Shown: in pieces, positions 35,961-47,946 of the stretch
How the letters are laid out: each line of letters begins with the position of its first letter
Position numbering within the stretch: the stretch's first letter is position 1
Source of the DNA: Rehmannia glutinosa
Taxonomy: Eukaryota; Streptophyta; Magnoliopsida; Lamiales; Orobanchaceae
Direction of reading: 5' to 3'
NCBI GenBank assembly: GCA_016081115.2
Contig: CM071935.1
Span: 27,948,075-28,012,074, forward strand
Length of the DNA: 64,000 nt
Made by a program: the position numbers and the translations under genes
The notes under the pieces: model-generated
Database searches by the model: none
Told to the model about the DNA's origin: nothing
Seen by the model: only the letters and a program-made list of their open reading frames with translations

Positions 35961-36122
35961 TTAATAAATATTATACTTACAGGAAGAGAAAAAGAACTCA
36001 AACAAACCATTAGATACGGTTAGTCGAGAAATTAAGAAAAATAAAAAAATGGGAAAATTTTGGGTTGTCTCCCAATAAGCGTTTTTTTAACGTCATTAGA
36101 TTGACGATATCAACTAAGAAAA

Positions 36123-36994
36123 TCATGGTGGGTCATCGAGCAAGACCTTTTTTACGACCTTGGAATTTTTATCTGGTTGAATTTCATTATGTTCTTGCCA
36201 TAAGATATCTTTCACAGTAGAATTGGCAGAGTCAATAATAAAATTATCATGTAAGGCACAAACAGGACTACGAGCTATATCAAAAATTGAAAACGCTATA
36301 GTTTTTCCCAAGATATTCATACTTAGTTTTCTATTTTTGACATATATCATAGTATTAATGGTGGCCATGAACGGTCTACCCAACAGTATAATATGATCTT
36401 TAATATTACCTTTATCCTTCCCCATATCCAAGACAACAAAATTCATGAGAATTTTAAGACCGTCTACTTGGACCAAAATATCATCAACAATACCTTTAGG
36501 ATACCTAAGGGATCTATCAGCAAGTTGCAAATTTAATTGTTTAAATATAGAGTAAGGCATAAGGTTAACTCCAGCTCCAAGATCAAGCATACCTTCGACT
36601 TTCTTACCATTCCCAAAAGTAATATTAATGATGAAACTACCTGGATCTTGCTGTTTTGGGAGTGGAGTTGGGAATGGATTAGGAGATTTGTAAGGATTGT
36701 CAGTTTTGTGTAAGGACGATCCCTTACTTGACTCCTCATTTGTGCTTTCTTCACTTGCATCATCCTTCTTTTCAATTATAGCAAAACCAATTTCAAGATC
36801 AATGACGGCTTGAGCTTGCTCGGGTTGACTAGGCAACGTGTCCTTCTGACGAGATATCGAGCTATTTCACCAACTTGCATAGCCAATTGGCCGACTTGAG
36901 TCTCAATTCGCTTAACAGAGGCCTCCAAGGATTCAAACCGTCGTGGTGGTTGCTCTTGACCAGTCGCCATACCTGGTGCTTGTATAAACAACAC
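36123..36994 (-). pseudogene. Gag C-terminus and protease of element E
   Basis: The minus-strand piece at 36776-36994 has the gag tail signature ASVKRIETQVGQLAMQVGEI. After a frameshift near 36830 a 237-codon stretch reads VEGMLDLGAGVNLMPYSIFK and, further on, ILLGRPFMATINT, the Athila-type retropepsin. The active site reads DLGAG where DTGAS or DLGAS is expected. It is open to the stop at 36123 and then ends: no polymerase follows. The N-terminal gag is absent. Confidence 0.75.
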
Positions 36995-37104
36995 TAGAAA
37001 AACAGATCAAACGCACCTGAAGAATAAACATAAACTAGAAACAAACAAAAAAATCCTAATCTAGAAACACCGAAAAAATACAATAATTTTTACGCCTAAA
37101 GTCT

Positions 37105-37122
37105 TCCCCGGCAATGGCGCCA
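37105..37122 (-). other. Primer binding site of element E (tRNA-Asp type)
   Basis: The minus strand reads TGGCGCCATTGCCGGGGA, 6 bp from the LTR end, matching the Asp-tRNA primer site typical of Athila-type elements apart from one base. Confidence 0.8.
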
Positions 37123-37128
37123 AAATTT

Positions 37129-38576
37129 TGTTCGACCGCTAAACACCTATAAAAGTCTAAAAATCCTCGCAAGAGAACGAGATCAATTGTAGGGTAGCAA
37201 TTTAACCACAAGTCGTCTCTCAAAGAAGACTTAGCCGGCAAATAATTATTATGTATCACAATAAACAGAAAATAAATCATAAACACTCTAACCAGATTTG
37301 TTAGTTTTAAATAAACTAAAAGAAAACAATTAAAAAGACGAATTAAACTGAGCACGAATAAACTTGGAGAAAAAGATATGGAAAAAGTCTAGGATATGGA
37401 TTCATCTCATCAATCTTGCAAGCAGAATATCAATTAATTGATCATGCGATTAACAAATATAACAAACATGTAAAGACAAGGTCCAGATCTGATAACTTTC
37501 GTATTCACAGAGTAGGGTTATCCCAATAATTTGCCATTTTCATTAAACCTAGGGTTAGATAATACATCTCTGATTCATATCTAACCCCTTGAATAAATTT
37601 AGTCCATGAATAATATCTTTGATCGGTCTCAATTATTCCCCCAAAATAATCAAAAGTTGATCATACAATCAATTATCAAATAAAGCAATTCATTCGGGAA
37701 AGCAAATCAATTAATCAATACTCATGCTTGTTTGTTTGAATCAAATCATCCTAATCCTAGAACAAGGAAATTAGTTCATGCATGGGGATGGGATAATCTC
37801 AATTGAAGGAAAGAAAATAATCATAAATATAATCATGCAATAATAATAATCACCCAACAATTGAAACCAGACAAAAGAGATGAAGAAATCTTACTCTTTG
37901 ATTAAAAAGCAAAAATAACTTCAAGGGGAAGAATCCAAGCAATCCCAATGTTGAAAGCAAGAGAAAAATACCAAAAACGTAAAGTATAGAAGTGCTATGA
38001 ATGAGAGTATTGTATGGAATGATGAATTTTCGTGCATAGTCTTGGGTCCCTTTTATAGATGCTTGGAGAGGTCACTTGCAGAGTTTGAGTAGGAAAAAGA
38101 GACAAATTCAGCCCCAGTTACGTCGCACGCCCGTGTAATCCCACACAGCCGGGTCGTGTGATCGGAATTTGATATCGATGTCTTCATGAAAGTTGTAGAT
38201 CTTTCTCTTATGTTTCCATAGCCACTTGACTCACCTTAATATCAATTTTGTAGAGGAGGTTATGACCAAAATACTAAACCCTGCCAGTGCTGGAAATTGT
38301 TAGTGCGTTTTGACGTTTTTGAAGGAAGTTTCCGTTTGTTTGACCTTAAATGCTTCTCTCCTTCATATTTTTGCTCGTACATTAGCTCTTGACCTATACT
38401 TTGGAACGTGATATCTCTTTTTATCCAATTTAGCTCCATTTTCTACAATATTCACAAGAGTACGCAGTATCACGCCCAACAAGGGAAACCAAGCAAAACA
38501 CACTGTATATGCGTGCAAATGAATCAAATATATATCATTTTAAATCATAAAATGCTCGTATATTTTACACTCATCA
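37129..38576 (-). repeat. 5' LTR of element E
   Basis: TGTTCGACC ... ACTCATCA, 1448 bp, paired with 32766-34218. Followed by the target duplication copy CAATC. Confidence 0.85.
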
Positions 38577-39064
38577 CAATCCTAGCCACATATCTAGATT
38601 TTCTAATGGATGTGATTTTAGAGCTAAAATTACAAATTAAATGCTGGAAAATAGAGGGAGGGGTAAATTAGTAATCCTACAAAATTATCCAATATTCATG
38701 GGATTATGTTCACATTATGATCACACAATCTCTCCAAATCTCACATGAAATTCTACGTGAACAAATCTCATTCTCCTTCTTCTTCGAAAGCTCTTCATGA
38801 GAGAACAAGAACCAATCACCTTTGCTTGTATAGAACACATGCAATCCTTCCAAATCTCATAGAAAATCAACGTGAACAATCATCCATCTTCTTCTTCAAC
38901 GCACTACTGTGAGAAATCATTCATCCTCCTTCTTCAACGCACTATTGTGTGAAAAAAGTTGCAGACAATTCGTCATAGTTGCTAGAGCTCGACTTCAGTT
39001 CGAAGTTTGCTTATGAAGATGTAATTTGTTACTTGTGTAGATGTGTCATGGTACTTTTATATAC

Positions 39065-39425
39065 CATTAATTACATAAGCAAGTCATAAGCAACAAACTC
39101 ATACTACATAAGCAACAAGACTATACTACATAAGCAACGAATATACACTACGTATGCACCACGGATACATTAACTACATAAACAAGTCATAAGCAACAAA
39201 CTCATACTACATAAGCAACAAGTCTATATTACATAAGCAACGAATATACACTATGTATGCACCACGAATACATTAACTAAATAAGCAAGTTATAAGCAAC
39301 AAACCCATACTACATAAGTGATAAGCCTATACTACATAAGCAATGAATATACACTACACATGCATCACAGATACATTAACTACATAAGCAAGTCATAAGC
39401 AACAACATTAAACTACATAAGCAAC
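39065..39425. repeat. 103-bp tandem repeat with ATAAGCAAC motifs
   Basis: The unit starts CATTAACTACATAAGCAAGT and recurs at 39065, 39168, 39271 and 39374, an exact spacing of 103 bp, about 3.5 copies. Each unit contains four ATAAGCAAC-like boxes. It is part of TIR element H. Confidence 0.85.
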
Positions 39426-39540
39426 AGAGAAATTTTTTTGAAACTGAAACGCTAGAGAGAGAGTGTGCGTGAAGAGTGGGTGAAATCGCGTGAAAGAGGG
39501 AATGAAATATCAATAACTGATTCTATAATGCAAAATAACC

Positions 39541-40012
39541 TGTCATGAACTCGAAGGGAGAAGGGTCGGGAGTTGCAGACATGGCGGATGGAAGTTTGAG
39601 GGCTGAAGTTTATGCTGGAAGAGGAAAAGAAGATAAGAAAAAGGAAACAAATGTGAAGACAGCTGGTTTGGATCAGCTAGGCTCATTGGGCGACACGTGT
39701 TCAGATCCAAGCCATAAGATTAAGTGAAGAGTGTTAATCTGAGTCTTACATGTGTTAGTTGTTTATTGGTTTAATTTTAGTGGAACTTTTAATTAATGTT
39801 TGTAAGTGGTCCCAAAGACAGAATATAAGGGAATGAGCAGAAACGGAATGAAATCATGAAAAAGTTTGTTATTAGTCTATTCTCCCTACTCTATCTCTGA
39901 ATTTCTCCCATTTCTGCCATTGTTCTACAACAAGTATCATTTACAAGCTTATTTACATTATAACCTGAATATATATTACAATTAAATATTACAAGCCCAA
40001 CAATCCACAACA
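39541..40012 (+). repeat. 5' LTR of element D
   Basis: Starts TGTCATGAACTCGAAGGG, ends CCACAACA. It lacks a segment near its start (GGTGTTGTACCAATATT in the 3' LTR), which accounts for the 472 versus 481 bp lengths. Confidence 0.9.
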
Positions 40013-40014
40013 AT

Positions 40015-40029
40015 TGGTATCCCAGAGCT
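40015..40029 (+). other. Primer binding site of element D
   Basis: TGGTATCCCAGAGCT lies 2 bp after the LTR. It resembles the initiator tRNA-Met site TGGTATCAGAGC with extra bases. Gag begins only about 15 bp further on. Confidence 0.55.
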
Positions 40030-40043
40030 GGTGATCCTTGGCT

Positions 40044-42692
40044 ATGGTGGAGGGCACTCGTTTCAAGGATTTGCAAGAAGCGCAGAAGAGATTGGATCAA
40101 ATATTGCAGATAGAGTCCATGAAAATGGAGACAACAGAGTTGAAGCTGCAGGAACAAATAACAGGAATCAGTTCTGAAATGCATGAACAATTGGGGGGTA
40201 TAAATAGCAAATATGAACACCTTACCAGTACATTGGCAGCTATTCAGCTGCAACTTTTAAACCTCAACAAAGGGAAGGGACCCTTGGATGAGGAATCAAT
40301 TCTGGATATCCCTTGTCCTGGTTCAGCTAGTGATGGTTCCCAAGTGAGGAATCAGCAATCAAACAGGAGTCGCCTACCAATAGAACAGTCAGGTATGAAT
40401 ATTATAAGCCCATTACCAAAGATTGATTTCCCTAAATTTGATGGTACCCATCCCAGATCGTGGATTCTTAAGTGCAACAGTTACTTTAAGCTCGTTGCTA
40501 ATATACCTGACCACCAAAAAGTAGTCTTGGCCTCAATGCATTTTGAAGGGAAAGCAGCACAGTGGTATCAGAATTTTTCCTTGAAACAGGGGGAGTGCAC
40601 TTGGTCTCAGTTCTTGGAGGTGGTTTCAACTAGGTTTGAGGAATTGAAAGAAGCTAAGATCATTGCAGAGTTTAATAAGCTTAAACACACAGGGTCTTAT
40701 ACAGAATATGTTGAGAAATTTGAAGAGTTGAAGGCTTGTATGCAATTATTAAACCAAGGGGATTATTCTGAAGAGTACTTCATTGCACGTTTTGTGAGTG
40801 GTTTAAGTGATGAACTGCAGGCTTTTATTAATATGTTTGAACCCACTACCTTGCAGCAAACCATAGATTTGGGTAAGAAACAATTACATACCTTGGAGGC
40901 TATAACTAAGAAATTGAAGGGTTCTGCTAGGGGTTATCTTGCCCCTTATCAGGGTTCCAAGAGGAGTGAAGGACCACCCACTCAGTCCACTAAAACCCCT
41001 CAATTTCCACCCACTAGACAGCCCCTCAAACTCTTAACTGCTGCTGAAATGGCTGGGAGGAGAGAAAAAGGTTTGTGTTATAATTGTGATGAACCTTTTT
41101 CTATGGGGCACAGATGCAAAAACAGAGTGACTTACATGATAATGACTGAGGAAGAGGAACTCTCATACCTTCAGGAAACTCAAAGCTATGAAGAAGCATT
41201 GAACCCTCCTCTGCAACAGATGGAAGAGATCCAAATGTCTCTCAATGATCTATCTGGGGAAGATGGGGTGACAACTATGAGGCTGTATGGGGAATGTGGA
41301 AGGCATAAGCTGCATATTTTAATTGATTCTGGGAGTACTTTGAGTTTCATACAAGCTGCTACAGCTAAGAAATTGGGTTGCAAGTTGGACCCGGCAAACC
41401 ATCACTTTGGTTAAGGTTGCAAATGGGCAAAGGATGGTAAGTTCACACAAGGCAACTAATTTCAAATGGACAATGCAAGGACATACTTTTACCTACTCCC
41501 TGAGGTTGTTGGAAAATGAAGGTTGTGACCTCATTTTAGGGGGAGATTGGTTAAAATCATGCACACCTGTTGAACTGGATTATGAGAGTATGACCTTTAC
41601 TGTTACTTGTTTGGGGCAAAGGATTAAATTGCAGGCCCTAACTACTACAGTTGACTTCAAGTTTATATCAGGACCTGCCCTGTATAAACTGATGAATGAA
41701 GATTTTTCTGATCAGGTTGAGAAAATGTATATAGTGACTTCTGAGGCTTTGGAACATGAAGAGAACCCCCTCTTGCAAGAATTACTGCACCAATTCCAGG
41801 ATATTTTCCAAGAACCACAGGGGTTGCCACCAAGTAGGGGGTGGAACATCAAATCATTTTGAAACCTGGGAGTGTGCCTAAGCATCAGCACCCTTATAGG
41901 GCTTCTCATAATCACAAGGATGAGATTGAAAGAATTGTGAAGGATATGCTATCAAGTGGCATTATACAACATAGCAAAAGCCCTTTTGCTTCACCTGTTA
42001 TCCTAGTTAAGAAGAGGGATTCTTCTTGGAGATTGTGTGTGGATTACAGGTATTTAAATGACCTTACAGTCAAACATAACTATCCTATTCCAGTCATTGA
42101 TGAGCTGCTGGATGAACTATATGGAGCCAAATCTTTTTCAAAAATTGATCTAAGGTCTGGCTACTTCCAAATTCTAATGAAGCCTGAGCATAGAGCTTTC
42201 ACAGCTTTTAACACTCACAATGGCCACTATGAATTTTTAGTGATGCCTTTTGGCTTATGCAATGCCCCAGCAACTTTCCAATCCTTAATGAATCAGGTGT
42301 TTAAGGATTATTTGAGGAAATTTGTGTTGGTTTTCTTTGATGACATCCTCATTTACAGTGCAACATGGGCTGAACATATGACTCACTTGGAGGCAATTCT
42401 AACACTTTTGAGAACCAATCAGTTGTCTGCTAAGAGGAGCAAATGTCAATTTGGACAGGTCCAAATTGAATATCTTGGGCATATCATATCCCAAGAAGTG
42501 GTGGCAACTGATCCAGAAAAAATTGCAAGTATGACCAGGTGGCCAACTCCTAAGACAGTCAAACAGTTAAGGGGATTTTTGGGTTTGACTGGCTATTATA
42601 GGAAGTTCATCAGAGGTTATGGCTTACTGAGTAAACCCCTCACAAGTTTGCTCAAGAAGGATAATTTTAAATGGACCCCTGAGGCTGACAAG
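40044..42692 (+). pseudogene. Gypsy gag-pol of D, 5' part (gag, protease, RT)
   Basis: Starts at the ATG at 40044, giving MVEGTRFKDLQEAQKRLDQ. Gag core FDGTHPRSWILKCNSYF and EGKAAQWYQNF, knuckle CYNCDEPFSMGHRC, and protease HILIDSGSTLSFI follow in one frame to 41414. A frameshift near 41400 leads to the protease C-terminal part DLILGGDWL, and a second near 41840 leads to RT (41841-42692) with KRDSSWRLCVDYRYLN, KIDLRSGYFQI, MPFGLCNAPATFQ and active site VFFDDILIYS. RT is otherwise well preserved. The reading frame is cut at 42692 by element B and resumes at 52629. Confidence 0.9.
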
Positions 42693-44230
42693 TGTAAGTC
42701 CAAGTGGCTACGATAATCTAGAGGAGGGGTGAATAGATTATCTTCATCTTTTCGATTATGCCCTCTTTTTCGAATCAAATACGACAAGACAAGAATAAAG
42801 GTGTGGAAAGTAAACAACACACGTCAATTTATAGAGCTTCACTCCACCTAGGGACTACATGCTCTACCACCCCAGTATATCCGGGATGGGTTTCGAAAAA
42901 GAAAAAGAATTTTATTAATTACCACAATTAATACAAATTCAACTTACAACAACACCTTGAAGAGCACCACACTCTTCTTCAACACCACCTTGGAGATTAC
43001 CACAATCTCCCTTGAAGATTACCACAATCTTCCTTCAACGGCACCTTGTGAAGATTACCACAATCTTCAACCTTGAAGAATACCAAATTCTTCAACACCT
43101 CAACAAGAAGATTACCACAATCTTCTTACACCTAACACCTAGATCACCCAAGTGTGTTCTTACCACAAGAACACTCACAAGGATATCTTGTGTTGAATGA
43201 TTACCCAAAAATTCGAGATTACAACTCGATAATGAATTATTCAATTGAGTGCAAGTGTAATCAAGAATAGCCTAGACCTCAAGAATGTGAAAGTGATAAG
43301 CTAGGCAAATTACAACAAGAATAATGACAATATAAGACCAAGTGTTTGTTTGAGTATTTCTTGTTGTGTTGTATTGTTCTCTCATTTTGTTGTGCTTCAA
43401 ATCTTCCTCTATTTATAGGAGATGATTGATCATTGATAGGCTCCTCTTGGAATCTGATATCTACAAAAAAATTGCAATTAAAATCAAGATTATAGTTGTT
43501 AGAAATCAATCCCACAATTTAGGGAATAGTTGTCTGCTGCACAACGGTTAGAATTTTGCTATCAAACTTGAGGGCAACCGGTCGCGCAGAAATAAGATTT
43601 GAAAAGAACACTGCAAAAATCACATGGGGAGACCGGTCCAGGGGGTGGTCGACCGGTCACCCAGGGGTGCGACCGGTCGGCCCCTAGTTGGACCGGCCAC
43701 CCTTCACATTGTTTAGAGTTTCAAGTGTTCTGTTTCAAGAAACTCGTTCCCAGGTACCAGTCGCCTTCTTGGTCAACCGGTCGACCTCCGAAATGAAATG
43801 TTGTCCGATTTTTGTCAAAAATAAACCTCAAGAAATACTCTGAAAAATTAGTAAAAATATTTTAAACCGATCGGGAGTATTTTGGACAACATTAGAAATA
43901 TAGTTTTGATGAAATAACACATTAACACAAAATCATCAAAAGTGTTGTCCGATATAAACTTCAACAAATACTCTGAAAAATAGTAAAAATATTTTAAACC
44001 GATCGGGAGTATTAGAACAACATTTAGAAATATAGTTTCAATGTAAAAAATCCATTGACACAAAATCATTAAATGTGTTGTCCAATATTGTCAAAAATAA
44101 ACTTGAAGAATACTCCGGAAAATATTAAAACCATTTTAAATCATTTTGGAGTATTTGGACAACCTTTAAAAATATTGTTTTGGTATAAAAACAAAATCAT
44201 CAAAATCATGATAAAACCATTTATCAAACA
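42693..44230 (-). repeat. 3' LTR of element B
   Basis: 1538 bp, TGTAAGTCC ... ATCAAACA. It carries the ACCAC-loop hairpin array (42914-43174) and several GACCGGTC palindromes (about 43578-43790). Aligns with 51413-52623 from position 43010 onward with about 3% difference by eye. Confidence 0.88.
42914..43174. repeat. Array of eight short hairpins with constant ACCAC loop
   Basis: Stems and loop positions: ATTAATT/AATTAAT (42914-42932); GAAGAG/CTCTTC (42959-42977, loop CACCACA); GGAGATT/AATCTCC (42992-43010); GAAGATT/AATCTTC (43014-43032 and 43050-43068); GAAGAAT/ATTCTTC (43075-43093, loop ACCAA); AGAAGATT/AATCTTCT (43106-43126); GTGTTCTT/AAGAACAC (43154-43174). The loop is almost invariant while stem sequences differ and stay fully complementary. 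The region lies in the element's LTR, towards its primer-site end. Confidence 0.8.
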
Positions 44231-46339
44231 ATCTCCCCTTTTTTGATGATTACAAACCAAAACAATTTTAATGAGGTTGATTTTGAAAACAAAACAATTT
44301 TACCGGTTAAAAAGAACTATCCGTTGTGAGTGATAACATTCCATGCAATATAATCACAAGGATGGGAGTAAAGATATTCAAACACATATATCAAAAGCTC
44401 CCCCTATCAATATGCACAACAAGAGTAATGTAAAAGCAATCACCCACAAGCTAAAAGCTTAGCTTTTTACATATTGATCTTGAGTACAAGAGCTTATACG
44501 CTCCCCCTGTCAACAAAACATCATTAGACAAGTATATAAGTCCATAATACAACAAATGGACTAAGTATAATCCACAATATATGGCTTTAAGAAGCCATAG
44601 CTTATAGCTTTTATATCAAGCTTATTTTAGCTATTTATAACCTGTTTCTCCCCCTTTGGAATCATCAAAAAGAATGTTAGCACGATAAAAACATCATATA
44701 TTCATATCAAAATGCGCAACTAAACCGATGTATCGAGCTATATGAATATTGAAGCTTATAAACCAAATAGGAGGAAAAAAATTGATCATATGACTTGTAG
44801 AAGCTTATGAAAACTCATTTGATTTGCAAAACATGATCTCTATAAATATATGAGACTTTTGAAATCGAGAGAATCATGTAGGTGATGAATTTTTCATTGA
44901 AACATTTTATCGAACACTTGGCGGGCGTCAAGTTTTAAAGAAGATGTATATAGCCCTTGTAAATGTAATCAAGCCAAGTTTTTCATCACCAAAAGCAATT
45001 TGATAAATATCATCCATCAACAATCATCAATCACAGCACAATTATATAAGAATTACATCAAGAAATATACATATAGGCCAAGTTCTCAAGGGTTCAACCC
45101 AATTGAGATAAGGAAGTGGAATTCTTACCATTTAATCGGTGAAGACGAGCAATGATGATGATAATCGAGCTAGATAATCCCCAAAATATGAAATTTATGC
45201 AACAAAACTCATTTGGAGTGAATTGTGTGTGCAAATGACAAAGGGGTCGAAATAGAGAGGAAAAACATCAAAATGACAAAATGCAAGAACAGAGACGATT
45301 TTAACCAAAAAATCTCAGTGGGCGACCGGTCGAGCAGGTGGGCGACGAGTCGACCCCTGCCCTGGCAGCCCACTGGTTTAATACTATTTTGAAAATCCGA
45401 AATTTGATACAAAAATCCGATTTTTCGCCCCTAAGTTTTAAAAACGTGTAAAATGCAAACGTAGACCTCATTCAATATACATTATGTCATAATCAAGCTC
45501 GAAATGGAGTAAAATACTCGGCGGTGAACGATTAAAAAGTCCGCGAGTTATCCTTGAGACGGAATTAAACACATCTCAAGTTTTTGTTAAACATGCAATC
45601 CCTTAGAAAAAGATATCGAATCTCAATATGTTTAGTTCGATTATGACGAACCATATTTTAATCACCGGACTTGTTATCCCGAAAAATATGAACGTTTTTG
45701 AAATTTTGGATATACAAGCTATAAGAAGAAGTGTCTTTCAAATATTTGAAAATTTCCTTTAGCGGCACTTTAATGAGATTCATTGGGATAGTTTTTGAAG
45801 CCGAGCATATAGACGTAAGGCATATGGAATGTCGAGTCTATGGGAGTAATAAAAGTAAATGAACATACCTCGAATTTGTTTGTCAACCGACATGCCTTCC
45901 TCAACCTTTGTCAATCTTTACATGGTAGTCATAGAGGTTGAGATGGTTCTTTCTTCTTCAATGCCTCACTTCTTCTTTTGTATGCTTTGAGTGTGGAATA
46001 TAACCATTTTCTTGGCATTGTTGAACTTGAATTTCAATGAAGAAATTGAGCTCCCCTCATCATGATCATCTTAGGTTCACCTTGTATTTACTTAGAAAAA
46101 TATCTTGCACAAATATTCATAAGTAGCTCCAAACATAAATTTGCACAAGTAAACAATCTTGCCCTTTTTCAAAAAACAAAGAAAGTAGATTAACTATACC
46201 TCTTGTAAAATCATTTTGCAAAAATAGCTAAGTCTATCAAACCATACATGGGGTGCTTGTTTAAACATAATAAGGCCTTTTATAAAAATTATTTTGGCCT
46301 ATAAAAATTTTTCAAACCCCAGTTGATTTACATAGGCTT

Positions 46340-46560
46340 CTTCTAGAATAAAAACCGTTTAGAAAATTGGATTTAACATCCATTTGGTAAAGCTTGAAAT
46401 TTTCTTAAAACGAGAATGGGCAAGTAGAATGCGAATAGCTTCTAAATGTGCTACGGGTGCAAATGTATCATCAAAATCAATACCTTCTTCTTGATAATAC
46501 CATTGAGCTACTAACCTTGTCTTGGTCATTTATCTTGTTCCAAAATACCAAAAATTCCTG
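46340..46560 (-). pseudogene. Copia RT remnant in element B
   Basis: The minus strand encodes, with interruptions, EEGIDFDDTFAPVAHLEAIR and then a FTKWMLN-like stretch, the region around copia RT motif A. It matches the corresponding part of element A at 5876-6244. No intact frame; the remaining pol is missing. Confidence 0.65.
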
Positions 46561-47330
46561 CAAAATCTTATCAAGACATCTTGCCCAAGAGCATAGTAAT
46601 ATCGAATAATAGAGACATTATAGCAAGTAACACATACTATGCTTAAAGAAAATCATCAAGAATATAATACAACATGTAAGTTCAAATAAGCTTATAGAAA
46701 GCTATATAAGGTCTCTTTTAAATTTTGAAACTCCGAGAGCAAATAATTGAGACCTCATTGAAAAGAAGTATTTGAACAAGAGTTGGCAAAGCAAATATGT
46801 GCAAACAATTATCGAATAGTGTCTTTCAAAAAATCAAAAAATCCTTTTTAATGGCACTTGTGTGAAATACTTTGAAATAACTTGAAAAACAAGCACATAA
46901 GCATATGACAAACATATATCGAGTCTATAAAATGAATACCAATGATGAGCGTACCTCAATAGTTTAACATCTCTTGAAGAGGATGACGAAATATATATCC
47001 TACATATATCTTAAACAACTCTAGCACAAAGCAACATGATACAAGTGTAGGATAAAAACAATATATGTCACAAGTATGCTTATGCCAAGAGAATCCATAG
47101 GAGATTATAAAACACAATAGTTAAAGCAAATGCACAAGAGTTTTAAAAACATCATGCAAGGTCTTCTTTTCAAAAATATTTTGAAACTCACAAATAAATT
47201 GAAGACCTAAATTTTAAAAATAAATTTTTAAAACTCATTTTGAAAATCATTTTACAATTATGACACAAATAAAAACATGCATAATAATAAAATACATATT
47301 TAAATAGGGAGACACGATTTACCAATTACG

Positions 47331-47891
47331 CTATTTCCATGGGTTGTGCCGTTTCCATTGTTGATGATATCTTCCCTTTTGAAAATCGTCTTGTTGATGA
47401 TGGCTTTTCCGATTGTTCCATTTCCAATGATTATGTCTTTCCCATTGTTGATAATATCTTTCTCTTGGAAATTCATTCTGGTGAAGTCTTCTTCTTTGAT
47501 CAAATGAGACGGTCATTTGATGTCTTCTTGGAGGTATGAATTTTCTTTGAATATCATTCCGCCGGGTACCTAATATTACATAGTTTTGTGGTACCCTCAA
47601 GTGTTTGGGTCCTTTGGGATTAGTTTTGAGACTTTTAGGTCTCCAACAATAATTAGAGCTATTTCTAGCCCGACAAGTATTTACCGTATGACCCTTTTTA
47701 CCACAATAGAAGCAAGTAATAATTTTTGGAGCATAATGACCAACATGCATAGGGACTTGATTTCTTTTCACATAATTAACAACATTATGCTTATGATCAA
47801 GTCCTTGTTTCAATTTATCACAACTATGAATATCAATAATATCGGTCATTTTAATGGTACTCAAGTTAGATTTAGATAAATCCTTTTTCAT
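47331..47891 (-). pseudogene. Gag C-terminal fragment of element B with zinc knuckle
   Basis: A 186-codon open stretch contains a perfect CCHC box ITCFYCGKKGHTVNTC followed by Arg/His-rich sequence with near-repeats such as RYYQQWERHNHWK and RYHQQWKRHNPWK. This matches nucleic-acid-binding ends of Sirevirus-like gag. The N-terminal gag is absent because A' inserted just upstream (on this strand) and the adjacent DNA was deleted. Confidence 0.7.
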
Positions 47892-47946
47892 GCAATTAAA
47901 ATTCTCAACAAGAGTATTATTTTTTTTTCAAAGTTTCTAACCTTAT

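Larger units (their letters stand above)
32766..38576 (-). mobile_element. Non-autonomous Athila/Tat-type gypsy element E
   Basis: Two LTRs of about 1.45 kb flank a 2.9-kb interior. On the minus strand the primer site (tRNA-Asp type) follows the right LTR, then a gag C-terminal remnant and a protease, then long non-coding DNA and the polypurine tract GTTTGGGGGATTTTAATGAG. No RT, RNase H or integrase. Flanks CAATT (32761-32765) and CAATC (38577-38581) are a near-perfect 5-bp duplication. It must rely on enzymes from relatives. Confidence 0.85.

Noticed and set aside
42914..43174. Repeat-spacer look of the ACCAC hairpins suggested a CRISPR-like array
   Set aside because: The constant part is only 5 bp, spacing is irregular, the locus is a plant LTR, and the units are palindromes; it is recorded as a hairpin array.
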